Virus record (IMG/VR): IMGVR_UViG_3300034105_004543
Location: 38,337-102,336 of that record
DNA from: a virus
Strand: one strand, 5' to 3'
DNA: 64,000 nucleotides
Every line of letters starts with the position of its first letter. Within the stretch, counting starts at the first letter, position 1. This document shows positions 1-9,692 of this stretch, in pieces. The notes under the pieces are model-generated. The model was not told the origin of the DNA. It made no database searches and saw nothing but the letters and a program-made list of their open reading frames with translations. A program made the position numbers and the translations under genes.

Positions 1-1
1 A

Positions 2-478
2 TTAAACGAATCCGGATTTGCTGGAGACTATACAGATCTTACAACAAGAATAGATAGTTTGATAGAATCAGTTAAAACACAAAAAACTGAATCAAATATA
101 AACGAAGCTTCTAAGTCAATGAAGCAAACAGCCAACACACAAAAGGCAGACGAAGTTCTTAACGAAAATGAGAACAAAAACAAAACAGGTCTTAATTTTA
201 TTGACACAATGCCTGAAGAATACACACAAGTTTGGGAATCACTTACTGAAGGACACAAGCAATCAATTATTGCTCAAAGTAACTTCTATAGATTAGATAC
301 ACCTTACCAAGTGAAAAACTTCTGGTCAACACGTCAATTAGGAGCTGCTACTGTTGGAGTTCAAAAATTAGATGAGAGCGAGAATATTGCAATGCCTAAT
401 ACACAAGCAAATGGTTATTCTAACGAATATATGAATGCTATTGCTTCTGCATTAGAGAAAAAATTTCAAACAAGATAA
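2..478 (+). CDS. Prohead core scaffold-like protein, C-terminal part (gp22-like)
   Basis: The reading frame is open from the left edge, so the 5' end is missing. The visible 158 residues are polar, Lys/Glu/Asn-rich and probably helical, and they lie directly upstream of the major capsid gene. T4 gene 22 (the scaffold core) has the same position relative to gene 23. Three sites fit the T4 prohead protease rule (L/I)-x-E: LNE before S at the left edge, LNE before N (158-166) and LTE before G (242-250). T4 gp22 is chopped into peptides by gp21, so several sites in one short stretch would be expected. The sequence itself is not recognisably similar to T4 gp22; the call rests on synteny and the sites. 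It could instead be another core protein. An internal TTG at 59 is not needed as a start because the frame continues upstream. Confidence 0.55.
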   Translation, partial: LNESGFAGDYTDLTTRIDSLIESVKTQKTESNINEASKSMKQTANTQKADEVLNENENKNKTGLNFIDTMPEEYTQVWESLTEGHKQSIIAQSNFYRLDTPYQVKNFWSTRQLGAATVGVQKLDESENIAMPNTQANGYSNEYMNAIASALEKKFQTR

Positions 479-495
479 AAAAAAGTAAATAAATC

Positions 496-2217
496 ATGAA
501 ATTGATTAACGAACAAGAAATCTACGATACCTGGTCACCGCTTATTGAAAGCAAAGCTGGTATTACAGATGAAGGAAAAAAAGGATGGTTGACTAAATAT
601 TGTCACTATCACTCATTAAACGAATCTGCTGGAGCTTATAACTCTTTAGGTGTTGTTAATGGTATGGGTAGCGTTGCTCCCCCTGCATTCCCAGGAATGG
701 GTTCATTCCAAGGTGGTAATGCTAATGGTGGTTTCTATAACACAGGTAACCAAGGATCTGGAGATAAATTCCCATCTTTATTGCCTTTAGCAATTCAAGT
801 TGCTGCAAAAACTATCGGTTTTGATATCGTTCCAGTTATCCCTATGTCGGGTCCAACAGGTATCTTATCTTACTTAGATTATGTTTATGCTGGTGGTAAA
901 ATTGGTGCTTCTGCTGCTTCTACAGCTGCTGATCAATTAGCTTCTGCTCCAACATTAATTAAATTCCCAGTTTATACTGGATCTGGTGCTACTGGTGCTA
1001 CTGGTGCTACTGCAGCTTCATTCCCAACAGTTGGTGCTACAGGTAACATCTCAACATTACAATTAACATTTGTGGGTCTTTCTAGAATTGACGGTTTCCC
1101 AATATTTGAAGTAATGGGTCTGGCTGCTGGACAAAACATCTCTAACTATATTAATGGTACACCAACAGCTCTTACTAACTTTGGTATTGCTGGTCCTGCT
1201 TTATCAACAGGAGCTACTTATTCTCCAAATGGTTATGCACCACAATTAGTTAAAGCTTTAGAAGATCATATCCAAGGTTTCTCTGGTGCTGGTTTCAACA
1301 ACACTACTGACTGGCAAGGTCCTTATGTAGATGGTACTAAAACTTACAATCCAATGTTAAGAGGTGTAGGTGAGTCTACTTACTTCAACTCTATGGGTCT
1401 TTCGACTTTCACTAAATTCGTTGAAGCTGAAACTTTCCAAGTTGCTGCTGCAGTTACAACTGAGCAAATTCAGGATCTTAACAAACAATTCGGTATCGAC
1501 GTTATCTCAATGATCGAGAACGCATTGGTTAATGAGGTATCTCAAGCTATCAACAAACACATCTTAGCAAGAGCATTCGCTTTAGGTTGGTCTAACCACG
1601 TACAGTTCAACAACGTTGAGCAACAAAACTTAAACTTGAATCTAGTGATTGCTGGTTCTGCTGGTACAACTGCTTCTTATATAAATAAATCTGACTCTAA
1701 CGTTAGTATGGCAATTCCTGCTGGTCCTGCTTCAGGTGGTTACGAGAACTTATCAACTCTTCAAAGAAGATTATTCTCTAGAATCCTTGCAGCTGCAAAC
1801 GTAGTAGCTAACAGAGGTAGAAGAGGTCCTGCTAACTTCATCGTTACTAACGCTGCTGTAGCAAGTGCACTTCAAGATATTTCTCAGTTCACTTTCGCAC
1901 CATTCTCTAACACATTAACACAAAACAACGGTACTTTATACCCTGTAGGTTCTCTTGCTGGTATGACAGTATATGTAGATCAGAACATGAACTACAATGA
2001 TACGAGAGTGTTAATCGGAAGAAAAGGTGGTGATGACGAACCAGGATTAAAATTCATGCCTTACATGATGGCGGAGTCTATCCAGACTATCTCAGAGGGT
2101 ACGATGAGTCCAAAAATCGCAGTTAAATCTAGATACGCTTTAGTTGAAGCTGGTTTCTTACCTGAAACTATGTACTTAACATTCTATGTTAACGTACCTG
2201 CTGGTGGTTTAGCATAA
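496..2217 (+). CDS. 23: Major capsid protein, T4 gp23-like
   Basis: This 573-residue protein forms the icosahedral shell. It follows T4 gp23 along its length: an N-terminal propeptide with an INEQEIYDTWSPLIES-type opening, the conserved AFDI..V.PM..PTG-like stretch (here GFDIVPVIPMSGPTG), a central QFGIDVISMIENALVNEVSQAINK helix region, a RRGPANFIV segment and the C-terminal strand region. The propeptide ends with LNE at residues 41-43 (616-624) before Ser, matching the gp21 cleavage rule; the mature chain would be about 530 residues. A low-complexity GATGATGAT stretch lies near residue 165. The start ATG follows an A-rich leader with no Shine-Dalgarno. A strong terminator follows the gene. 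No gp24 vertex-protein paralogue lies next to it, unlike T4. Codons look cleaner than in the neighbours (many ATC, GGT and GCT), as in a highly expressed gene. Confidence 0.93.
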   Translation: MKLINEQEIYDTWSPLIESKAGITDEGKKGWLTKYCHYHSLNESAGAYNSLGVVNGMGSVAPPAFPGMGSFQGGNANGGFYNTGNQGSGDKFPSLLPLAIQVAAKTIGFDIVPVIPMSGPTGILSYLDYVYAGGKIGASAASTAADQLASAPTLIKFPVYTGSGATGATGATAASFPTVGATGNISTLQLTFVGLSRIDGFPIFEVMGLAAGQNISNYINGTPTALTNFGIAGPALSTGATYSPNGYAPQLVKALEDHIQGFSGAGFNNTTDWQGPYVDGTKTYNPMLRGVGESTYFNSMGLSTFTKFVEAETFQVAAAVTTEQIQDLNKQFGIDVISMIENALVNEVSQAINKHILARAFALGWSNHVQFNNVEQQNLNLNLVIAGSAGTTASYINKSDSNVSMAIPAGPASGGYENLSTLQRRLFSRILAAANVVANRGRRGPANFIVTNAAVASALQDISQFTFAPFSNTLTQNNGTLYPVGSLAGMTVYVDQNMNYNDTRVLIGRKGGDDEPGLKFMPYMMAESIQTISEGTMSPKIAVKSRYALVEAGFLPETMYLTFYVNVPAGGLA

Positions 2218-2260
2218 TTTTGACAATCTACCGAATTTTAATTAATTCGGTTTAAATTTA

Positions 2261-2288
2261 AAGCTCCGGTGAAACCCGGAGCTTTTTT
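2261..2288 (+). terminator. Rho-independent terminator after the major capsid gene
   Basis: A 9-bp stem AAGCTCCGG/CCGGAGCTT (2261-2269 and 2276-2284) with a 6-nt loop is followed by a T run. It lies 44 nt after the capsid stop codon and ends the capsid transcript before the homing endonuclease gene. Confidence 0.88.
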
Positions 2289-2329
2289 TATTATATAAGA
2301 TATGTACAATAATAGATATATTTGGACTC

Positions 2330-4081
2330 ATGGAACATTCTAAAGAATTACAATTACTGATAGTTTCTTTAATAGACTGCAGAGATAGGGGAAAAAGCTC
2401 AACTGGAGAGTTTACTAGAATGAGAGGAAAAACATCACTGTTTTCTGAGATTGGTGTACTTACTGCTTATTTGGATGATGAATGTACCGATGTTGGATTA
2501 GCACAAAGATTATATCATCTCCGTGAAAATATTAATTTTGTACAATATTGTGGATGCTGTAGGGAAAGAGGAATTTTAAATTCTAGAAAATTTCATAGAT
2601 TAAGTACCGGTTATTTTGCAACATGTGGTTCTAAAGAATGCAAGAGAAAAACTAAAATTAATTCATTTAGATCAACAATAGAAGAAAAATATGATGGTAA
2701 CTATTTCGGAGAAGGTTCAGTAGCTAGAGAAAAATATAAATCAACAATGATTGGGAAATATGGCGTTGATCATAACTGGAAATCAGGTGAATTGAGGGAT
2801 GCTGCTGAAACGACAATGATTGAGAAATATGGGGTAAAAAATGCTTTGTCTAATCCTGAAATATTGGAAAAAAGAAATCTAACATGTATAAGTAAACATG
2901 GAACGTTAGATTTTATTAATTCAGAAAAATCAAAAGCAACAACTTTTATTAAATATGGTAAGAATAATGCTATGCAAAATGATGCAATAGCAAGAAAAGT
3001 TGCTATGTCCTCATCAGCGACAAAACAGAGGATCTTATCCGATAAATTGGAATTTTTTAATATAACACTTCTTAATTATAATTCAATAAGATCCAAATTT
3101 TTGTGTAATAAATGCTCAACTGTATTTGATAATCACCCAGTTACTATAAATCATAAGATAAGAATAGGATCTGATCCATGTATTAAATGTAATCCACCAA
3201 GCCTTACCTCGTCCATAGCGGAGAATGAATTTTCAGATTTCATCACCACAATATATTCTGGAGAGATTAAAAAAAATGATAGAGAATTATTCAGAGGAAA
3301 TCCAAAATTTTCTGAGGTTGATGTGTATTTACCTGAATTAAATATAGCTTTCGAGTATAATGGCTTATATTGGCATTCCGAAATTTATAAGAATCCCACA
3401 TACCATATTGAAAAAACTCAAAATCTATTATCTAACGGGATTAAGCTGTATCATATTTGGGAGGATGATTGGTTGTATAAGAAGGATATAGTAAAATCGA
3501 TGGTGTCCGCGATATTAGGAACATGTACTAGAATATATGCAAGGAAATGTAGGGTTGATTACGTTACTTCCGCTGAGTATGTAAAATTTACTAAAGAAAA
3601 TCATCTGAAGGGTTATTCAACGGCAAGTAAAGTGATAGGTCTTTATTACAATGATGAACTAATTTCTTTGATGAGTTTTTCGAAAACCCGTAAATTGATA
3701 GATTCAAGTACTAGCTTATATGAATATGAATTAATAAGAAGCTGCACGAAAATGAATTATAGTGTTGTTGGCGGAGCATCCAAATTATTTAATTTTTTCA
3801 ATAATAATATAGGAAGATCATTAGTAACATATTGTGATGTATCATTTTCTCCCGATTTAACGAGTACTGCATATAGTAAATGCGGTATGGAATATTTGAA
3901 ACTAACTAGCCCAGGATATTATTGGGTAATAGACGGAAAAAGATCAAATAGATTAAATTGGACGAAGCAGAAATTAATAGATGCTGGTTATCCACCAGAG
4001 AAAACAGCTGATGAGATTATGACAGGGATTGGTGCATATAAAATATGGGATTGCGGAAACCATAAATTTTCTAAAAAATAA
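2330..4081 (+). mobile_element. Free-standing homing endonuclease, Vsr/Hef-like nuclease with KYG repeats and zinc ribbons
   Basis: This 583-residue protein probably cuts DNA lacking the element and spreads by gap repair. The N-terminal half has Cys pairs (CGCC, CNKC, CIKC) typical of zinc ribbons. It also has at least three repeats of the form T-MIEKYGV-x-N-x(5)-P-E-I, the DNA-binding modules common in phage homing endonucleases. From about residue 325 there is a restriction-like nuclease core with EVDVYLPELNIAFEYNGLYW followed by HSE, and later LYHIWEDDW. These match the Vsr-like EDxHD/Hef-like family. The C-terminal 170 residues (ARKC, ENHLKGY, VVGGASKLF) match the usual tail of Hef-like phage endonucleases. 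The gene sits between two terminators and just upstream of the promoter of the next head gene, as an inserted cassette would. A GATATATT element lies only 8 nt before the ATG, so the start is not certain. Confidence 0.85.
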
Positions 4082-4113
4082 AAGGTCACAGATATTAGTG
4101 GCTTTTTATTTTT
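4081..4113 (+). terminator. Probable terminator after the homing endonuclease
   Basis: The segment AAAGGTCAC, an 8-nt loop and GTGGCTTTT form a stem with two G-T pairs, followed by TATTTTT. It directly follows the endonuclease stop and precedes the GATATATA promoter at 4124. Confidence 0.6.
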
Positions 4114-4123
4114 CATTTCTGTC

Positions 4124-4131
4124 GATATATA
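4124..4131 (+). promoter_or_regulatory. Candidate late promoter GATATATA
   Basis: GATATATA lies after a terminator and 22 nt before the ATG at 4154. If transcription starts a few bases downstream, as at T4 late promoters, the in-frame ATG at 4133 would lie upstream of the message; this decides the start of the next gene. Confidence 0.55.
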
Positions 4132-4153
4132 GATGATAAAAATAAATAAATTT

Positions 4154-5311
4154 ATGAAAATCATTCCATCTTTTGAGGATTTCGAACAGTATGAAGGTCT
4201 TATAGAAAATCTAGATCCATCGTTGCTTAAAGAGTTAAGATCCATAGAAATTCCAGAAATAACATCCCCTATAAATGAGGGTAGAATTGCTAATTTTTTA
4301 ACCAATAAACTTTCGAAGTTCCTTCTTGGATCTTTCTCTGGAGTTGGTATGATAGATGAAGCTATCAAAGTGGTACTTGCCATTGAACTTGATCTTATTC
4401 AGAAATCTAGTGACTTTAAAAAGGAGGTAGCTAAAATTGAAGATCAGATAGACCAGCTCTCCAAGGAAAAAAACACAGATAAAATCACGGCGTTATCGAA
4501 GGAAAGGGAAGCCAAAATGAACGAATTTGATGCATACGAAAAAGCACAGAATCTCAAACTTAAAAAAGCAAGGGATGTAGCTAAACAAATCGTAAATGGC
4601 AATTCTAGAAGAAAGGAATATCTTGATTCCTGTTATGCAGAAAACGAGATAGAAATGGCTGAGCTTGAATATAGATTAGCAAAGGAAAGATCTGAGGATC
4701 AGACAGCATTAAAATCGTACGAGGAGAAACTTGCTAAAGCTAGAGAAGAAGCAGAAGCTAAAGCCAAGGAGATAGAAGAACAGATGAAGAAAGAGGAGGA
4801 TAATAAGGAACCTAAGGAAGTAAAAACTGAGGTTTCGTTTGATGCTGAAAAGGAGAAAAAAATTATATCAAGAAGAAAAGGTGGTGATGTAATTAAAAGA
4901 AAAAATGAACTTGAAAAGGAGATAGCTGATATTAAATCAGATATGGAGAGAAGATTAAATCAAATTTCTAATAAGATAAAGAAATCCACTAAACCACTAA
5001 CGGAAAGATACTTAGAAAATGCAAAACTCGATCTGATAGAGATGGCAACTGCACTTGATTATAAAAAGGAGCTTCTTTCAACATTTAGAAATCTAGGTAA
5101 GAATGCAACTGAAATTGAGAAATCACTTGGTAATAATAAGGAATTTAAGGATGCTATAGATAAGATTAATAAAGGTGCGGGTAATGCTAAACAGATAAAA
5201 GGTGAGGTGTTAAAAGCATTTAGAGATGCATTCTCAACAGTCGGTATTGGTAAATCTGGTGTATTAACTATAGGAATCATAGACAATCTTAAAGAAAAAA
5301 TAAATAAATAA
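4154..5311 (+). CDS. Probable internal head protein, coiled-coil, with prohead-protease site
   Basis: The product has 385 residues. From about residue 75 to the end it is almost continuously charged and helical, with a long Lys/Glu coiled coil and a Gly-poor sequence. The N-terminus (MKIIPSFEDFEQYEGLIENL) resembles an amphipathic capsid-targeting leader. A site INE before GR occurs at residues 40-42 (4271-4279), matching the T4 gp21 rule. The start at ATG 4154 is preferred over 4133 because of the promoter and the AAATAAATAAATTT leader. It is the first of four adjacent genes of the same kind, ending 2 nt before the next ATG. No homologue is recognised. A role inside the prohead (core or internal protein) is inferred from position, leader and cleavage site. 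A tail role is possible but less likely. Confidence 0.6.
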   Translation: MKIIPSFEDFEQYEGLIENLDPSLLKELRSIEIPEITSPINEGRIANFLTNKLSKFLLGSFSGVGMIDEAIKVVLAIELDLIQKSSDFKKEVAKIEDQIDQLSKEKNTDKITALSKEREAKMNEFDAYEKAQNLKLKKARDVAKQIVNGNSRRKEYLDSCYAENEIEMAELEYRLAKERSEDQTALKSYEEKLAKAREEAEAKAKEIEEQMKKEEDNKEPKEVKTEVSFDAEKEKKIISRRKGGDVIKRKNELEKEIADIKSDMERRLNQISNKIKKSTKPLTERYLENAKLDLIEMATALDYKKELLSTFRNLGKNATEIEKSLGNNKEFKDAIDKINKGAGNAKQIKGEVLKAFRDAFSTVGIGKSGVLTIGIIDNLKEKINK

Positions 5312-5313
5312 TC

Positions 5314-6216
5314 ATGACTTTAAAATTTAAAGATTGGGATCAACTCAACGAGGCTAGCATAATCGATAAAGTAAAAAACTGGTTTAGTAGCAAATTTGGC
5401 GGACCTATAGCTAAGATAGATGATATCGTGGAAGAATATAGATCTGCTGAGGGTGATTATGTGGATGAATGGGAAAAACTTAAAGGTGAACTCGACAAAC
5501 TTGATCTTGAGAAGGGTCAAACCAAAAGTGATCCAGCTGAACTTAAAAGAATTGAAAAATTCATAGATAAAAATAATCAGGCATTGGAAGCTGGAGAAAA
5601 GGCCCATGCTAAGAGGATAGATCTTATTATGAAGGAGGTTAAGCAGGAAATCAATGGCGATACAAAACTTAGAAAATACTGGGAATATAATAAAACAAAG
5701 GTTGACGCTGAGGTTGCTGAAGAAATGTATAATAGAGCTAAGAATTTAGCAGATGCAGCATTGGGTAAATCCCTATACAATAAATACAAATCGACTGTTA
5801 TAAAAGCTAAAGAAAAAGATTTAGAATTTAGAAAGTTGTACGGAGATCTCATAGGCGGTACAGGGAGAGGCAAAGAAAATGAGCCAAATTCCACTGTTCC
5901 TGGTGGGGGATCTACTGGATTAAGCGATTCCCAAATGGAACAGTTTTTAAATATGTCCATAACTGATTTTTCAAAAAGCTCTAGAACCATGGATAAGGGT
6001 GATATTAGAGAACTAGTTTCTTTTCTTATAAGAAAAAGAAATGATCTCTACGTACAGATGGATCTTGAAAGAGATGCTCTTAATGAACTAATAGCTAGAA
6101 AGCAAGGTGCTGGTGCAACTAAAGAAAGCGCAGCAACTAAGCTTAAAGAGATACGTGAAAAATACATGGATAAGATCAGGGATCTTAGAGGAAAAATAAC
6201 TGTGGTTAGAAGATGA
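5314..6216 (+). CDS. Probable internal head protein with LNE/A-cleaved leader
   Basis: This 300-residue, highly charged helical protein begins MTLKFKDWDQLNE, then ASIIDK. The leader is 13 residues and ends in L-N-E before Ala (5344-5352). It closely parallels the T4 internal protein leader MKTYQEFIAE cut before A. A short Gly/Pro-rich linker (GGTGRGKENEPNS, about residue 185) splits two coiled-coil halves. The ATG lies 3 nt after the preceding stop, inside the A-rich string AATAAATAATC, with no Shine-Dalgarno. The gene shares an operon with its neighbours and ends with a 4-nt ATGA overlap. The function is inferred: packaged with the core, trimmed by the prohead protease and retained in the head or injected. 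No named family is recognised. Confidence 0.62.
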   Translation: MTLKFKDWDQLNEASIIDKVKNWFSSKFGGPIAKIDDIVEEYRSAEGDYVDEWEKLKGELDKLDLEKGQTKSDPAELKRIEKFIDKNNQALEAGEKAHAKRIDLIMKEVKQEINGDTKLRKYWEYNKTKVDAEVAEEMYNRAKNLADAALGKSLYNKYKSTVIKAKEKDLEFRKLYGDLIGGTGRGKENEPNSTVPGGGSTGLSDSQMEQFLNMSITDFSKSSRTMDKGDIRELVSFLIRKRNDLYVQMDLERDALNELIARKQGAGATKESAATKLKEIREKYMDKIRDLRGKITVVRR

Positions 6217-6473
6217 TAACATTTAATTCGTTTAGATTACTCGAAGAAGAATCAGAGGCAACAAAAATACAGCAACTAAGATTGCAGTTGTCCCAAAATT
6301 TTGATGAGTTAACTGATGCAAAATCTATTAAAAAAGAAGGTGATCCAGCCTCTGAAGCAGCAAGTCTTGATCAGCAAGCAGCAGTTCATATTAAAGTATC
6401 CAATACAATGAAAGCTCTTTCAGCAGAAATTAAAAAACAACCAAAAACAGTAGCTACGCCTGCTGCAACATAA
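6213..6473 (+). CDS. Small probable internal head protein
   Basis: This 86-residue protein begins MITFNSFRLLEEESEATK, a weaker version of the F-x-x-F leader with L-E-E at residues 10-12. The remainder is a single predicted helix rich in Gln, Lys and Ala, ending in a Thr/Ala/Pro tail. Its ATG overlaps the preceding stop codon in ATGA, so the two genes are probably translationally coupled. The small size and composition are reminiscent of the T4 gp67/68 or internal peptides, but there is no visible sequence match. The function is inferred only from operon membership and the leader. Confidence 0.5.
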   Translation: MITFNSFRLLEEESEATKIQQLRLQLSQNFDELTDAKSIKKEGDPASEAASLDQQAAVHIKVSNTMKALSAEIKKQPKTVATPAAT

Positions 6474-6485
6474 ACTAATAAAGAT

Positions 6486-9026
6486 ATGAATCAATATTTA
6501 AAAAATAATCCTGTAGCTAGATCAATATTCGAAAACCATAGGGAGGAGACAATCGGAAATCTATTCGAAAATGAAGTTGTTGATGCACTTTTAAGAACCA
6601 TCTGCGATGCTTGCTTGGATATCTACCAAAAGATAACTTTCGACGTAGCACCGGGTAGTGACAGAAATCCTAATGGTACCAGAGAAAAGCTTAGTCCACT
6701 TGTTGATGCAAAAAGTATTACTAATCTTATAGCTATTCTTAGAAATGACTCAGCAGAAAATGCAGTCAGAAATCCAGCTTATGCTGATTCTAAAAATCTA
6801 TATTTGCAATCCCTTGAAAAATATACAGAGGCCTTAAAAGTTGCATGTGATATAAACAAGTCAAATGAAAAATTCATACTTGATTATATCAAAGCCTGTG
6901 CTAACGTTAAGCAGAAGCAAACCGAATATATGGCAAAAGCATATAAGGATGAAATGGAAGCTAAAGTTAATGATTCTGAATCTTACTATTTTGGGGAAGA
7001 CATCGTGGACGTAAACGAAAGTGGAATTTTTACTGGATATAGAGGTAGAGTCGAGGATCTTAGAAAGATATTGACTAATCTTATACTCTCATCTAAAGAC
7101 AAGACATCAAAGAATGGGTACGGCAGGGATTGGCAAACAACATTTGTTGATCTTGATGAAAAAAGAAAAATCCTGGATATAAACAAGGGAGCATTCGGTG
7201 AGAAGGATAAAAAAGCACTAGATGAATTGGAAAAGCAAGTTGATAAATATAGACTTGAGTTTATAAAAGCTTCCAATATCGCAATAGATAAATCATTAGC
7301 TGCTGTTGAAAATGACGAGGAACTTAATGGAGCTTATGGTGATGTTAATACACTCTGTGACGAAGCTAAATTGTTAAAAACTAGAGCTGAATCCCAATAT
7401 ACAACCGCTATAGTCGCAATAAAGGATGAGCATAAAGAAAAGGAAGAGGTTTTTAATAAGACTTTATTTCCTATAAGTAAGGGTAATACTGATGCGGATG
7501 ATAAATTTAAAGATAGCGGATTAATCTTTGCTATTCAGAAAGCTCTTTGTGATGGTATACCATCGGCTGGAAAATTAATAAGATCTAAAGGTGGACCTAA
7601 TGGTAAATATGGACCAGCTACCAAGTCCGTTATTGCAACTATACAAAAGATGGAGGGAAATAAAAATGTTAATGGTGAAATAGATCAGGCTTTGCTTACT
7701 GATATACTTTCTTCTGATTGGGTCTCCACTGCAAATAAGACAGCAATAAATAAAGCATTGGATATTGCAAAAGTTAAAATGAATGATGGTCTTTCGACTG
7801 TTTTCTCCTTCAGTGATTTCGTGGGTGAGAGTAATAAAGTTAATGAAGGAAAGATTACCATCAATAATGATGATTTTGAAAAAGAATTGGCTTCCCAATA
7901 CAATCAATCTATTTCTGTAGAACCTCTTTCCCAACCCAAAAGTAAATCCCAACCAAAGGAAGGTGAGGAGGATGGTGACACTGATTCAAGTGGATCAAAA
8001 TCAGCGGATGCTAATAAGCTTGCAGAAAAGCTTAGAAGCGTTTATAAAATTGATGTTGAAGGAAAAAACTTTACAAGACCTGATGGATCACTTAAACCTT
8101 CGTATAATCCCAAATTCATGGAAGCTTGGATAAAAGCTTTAGATGGTGTATCTACCTCTCCTGGAGACTATGGATATTTCTTTAATGATGGGGGTTTATA
8201 TAAAATAAACAGAAAAGAAACATCTCTAAAATCACCATCGAATTGGTCTAAATTTGAAAAAGTTGATGAGAAAGACGATGCTTTTCTATTCTTTAAAAAC
8301 AACGCATCACATTTTAAGACAATCGGATATATTAATGGTGCTAAAAAATATGATGCTCTTAATAAATTTGCATCAGCAATTTCTGAAAATAAACTAAAGA
8401 AATTTAATAATATATCAAAAAAGATTGGAAGTATATTAATGAATAAAGAGACTCCCTTCATATCAATGGAAAATATGAAAGGTGATATAAAAACGGTATT
8501 TGATATTGCTTTAGATACCAATTCTACGAATCCTGATATGGGAGTATATGAATTTGTATTATTAAATACACTGCTTGTTTCCGTATCCAATTGTGTAACG
8601 TATGACCCAGATAAGAAAAAATATATTCCTTGTATTAAATGGATTTCTGATAACATTTTAACTGAAGAAGTTTGTCAGGGTGTTGCTGATGATAGATTAT
8701 TAAATGACGATGCTCCCGACGGTTCATTATTAATATTCACTAAGGACACATTAATTAATCCAAAAAGAAGCGATATAGAATCCATATTGAATAAAAAAAA
8801 TAACGACGGATGGTCCAATCAGAAAGAACTTTCATCTCTTGCTCCGCTTATTAAATTGAGACCTGGAACAGGAATGAAGACAGCTAAAGGTATAGTTATC
8901 CTGAATCTTAGAAGAATTTCTAAAACGATATATCCAGCGATTTCTAATCTGTGTAAGAGAATGAATACTGTTGAATTTAAAGATTTTCCTCAGGTGCTAC
9001 CAAATAAATGTATTGAAATAAAATAA
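6486..9026 (+). CDS. Large probable internal head protein (846 aa), unknown fold
   Basis: This is the largest member of the run of head genes after the capsid protein. The N-terminal residues include I-F-E before N (14-16) and L-F-E before N (26-28), possible but weaker prohead-protease sites. Residues about 90-300 are helical and charged. A polar Ser/Asp/Gly-rich linker lies near residue 490 (GEEDGDTDSSGSKS). A more globular C-terminal half follows. A stretch near residues 350-415 (ALCDGIPSAGKLIRSKG, then GKYGPATKSVIATIQKMEG) resembles a peptidoglycan-binding-type repeat (xGxYGPxTxxAVxxFQ), but weakly. A long bidirectional terminator follows the gene. It could be a head protein ejected with DNA; no enzyme motif is visible. 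Confidence 0.5.
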   Translation: MNQYLKNNPVARSIFENHREETIGNLFENEVVDALLRTICDACLDIYQKITFDVAPGSDRNPNGTREKLSPLVDAKSITNLIAILRNDSAENAVRNPAYADSKNLYLQSLEKYTEALKVACDINKSNEKFILDYIKACANVKQKQTEYMAKAYKDEMEAKVNDSESYYFGEDIVDVNESGIFTGYRGRVEDLRKILTNLILSSKDKTSKNGYGRDWQTTFVDLDEKRKILDINKGAFGEKDKKALDELEKQVDKYRLEFIKASNIAIDKSLAAVENDEELNGAYGDVNTLCDEAKLLKTRAESQYTTAIVAIKDEHKEKEEVFNKTLFPISKGNTDADDKFKDSGLIFAIQKALCDGIPSAGKLIRSKGGPNGKYGPATKSVIATIQKMEGNKNVNGEIDQALLTDILSSDWVSTANKTAINKALDIAKVKMNDGLSTVFSFSDFVGESNKVNEGKITINNDDFEKELASQYNQSISVEPLSQPKSKSQPKEGEEDGDTDSSGSKSADANKLAEKLRSVYKIDVEGKNFTRPDGSLKPSYNPKFMEAWIKALDGVSTSPGDYGYFFNDGGLYKINRKETSLKSPSNWSKFEKVDEKDDAFLFFKNNASHFKTIGYINGAKKYDALNKFASAISENKLKKFNNISKKIGSILMNKETPFISMENMKGDIKTVFDIALDTNSTNPDMGVYEFVLLNTLLVSVSNCVTYDPDKKKYIPCIKWISDNILTEEVCQGVADDRLLNDDAPDGSLLIFTKDTLINPKRSDIESILNKKNNDGWSNQKELSSLAPLIKLRPGTGMKTAKGIVILNLRRISKTIYPAISNLCKRMNTVEFKDFPQVLPNKCIEIK

Positions 9027-9034
9027 TAAAATTT

Positions 9035-9079
9035 TACACAAAAAAAGGAGGATCTTAAAAATCCTCCTTTTTTTGTGTA
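9035..9079. terminator. Strong bidirectional terminator
   Basis: A perfect 19-bp stem (9035-9053 with 9061-9079) has a 7-nt loop. The stem has an A run on one side and a T run on the other, so it can work on both strands. It closes the head-protein operon before the kinase gene. Confidence 0.88.
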
Positions 9080-9125
9080 AATTTGTAGGGCCGAAATCAA
9101 ATTAATTTTTGCATCTATAATATTT

Positions 9126-9680
9126 ATGATATACGTATTTGAAGGACCCAGAAATTCGGGAAAGACATACCTTTCCAAAGCTATAGAAAGAAGCTTGCTT
9201 ATAAAAAGATTCCAATTTGACTTTGGTAGCTATTTTAATCTATTGGAATTATCAAGTAAAGATAACAGGGAAGCTCATACATTCTCCATGGGTAAGGAAC
9301 TTATGATAATGCAAATGGCCAGAGATCTTAAAAGATCACTTCCTGATTATATACATGATAGAGGTATATTAACCGTTCTAGCTTGGGGTCTATCAGAGAA
9401 TAGAATAACTGAGGCTGATGTTATAAAGCAGATAGAATTTATAAGGGAGCATGATCTCATGTCCGAAATTACCATTATCTATGTTAATGGTGTGAATCCT
9501 GACAAATCTGATAGAAATAAGGATCAGTGGGATTATGCGGAACTAGATGACAAGGAGAGATCTGCTTTTAAATTTGTTATTTTTAAATTCATGGAACTTG
9601 GATTTCAAAATGTAAAGATCTTCGAAAACAAATTTGATGCCGAGAGCATCGAGACATTAAAGAATTATATAAACGATTAA
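9126..9680 (+). CDS. P-loop kinase, thymidylate/deoxynucleoside monophosphate kinase-like
   Basis: The product has 184 residues. The Walker A loop GPRNSGKT is at residues 7-14 right after the first strand (IYVFE). DRG occurs at residues 78-80, where thymidylate kinases carry the DR(Y/F/H) motif. A lid-like Arg/Lys/Asp-rich segment follows near residues 128-145. This is the architecture of dTMP kinase and related dNMP kinases, at a typical length (about 180-210). The substrate cannot be read from sequence. It would act in the cytoplasm to phosphorylate a nucleotide, or another small molecule. It lies 12 nt upstream of an asparagine-synthetase-like gene, suggesting a shared pathway. No GATATATA element precedes it; TAAATTTG at 9078-9085 resembles the Bacteroidota -7 box and could be a host-type promoter. 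Confidence 0.7.
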   Translation: MIYVFEGPRNSGKTYLSKAIERSLLIKRFQFDFGSYFNLLELSSKDNREAHTFSMGKELMIMQMARDLKRSLPDYIHDRGILTVLAWGLSENRITEADVIKQIEFIREHDLMSEITIIYVNGVNPDKSDRNKDQWDYAELDDKERSAFKFVIFKFMELGFQNVKIFENKFDAESIETLKNYIND

Positions 9681-9692
9681 ATAGATATAATT

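Noticed and set aside
2218-4132. Self-splicing intron around the endonuclease at 2330
   Set aside because: The capsid gene ends with a complete C-terminus and terminator, and the next gene starts with its own promoter; no split exon is visible, so it is a free-standing gene.
4133-4153. ATG 4133 as the start of the coiled-coil head gene
   Set aside because: It lies one base after GATATATA, too close to be on the transcript if that is the promoter. ATG 4154 has a proper A-rich leader and gives a leader-like N-terminus.
3988-4383. Leftward open frame across the 2330/4154 gene junction
   Set aside because: It covers a terminator, a promoter and the start of a coding gene, and its translation is hydrophobic antisense with no motif.
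5577-5990. 137-residue leftward frame opposite the 5314 gene
   Set aside because: Shadow of the charged helical + strand gene; no promoter or A-rich leader on that strand.
7575-7952. Leftward open frames opposite the 846-residue gene
   Set aside because: Two overlapping frames are open in the same place, with Phe/Ile/Ser-rich content typical of antisense of Lys/Glu/Asp-rich genes; no leader.
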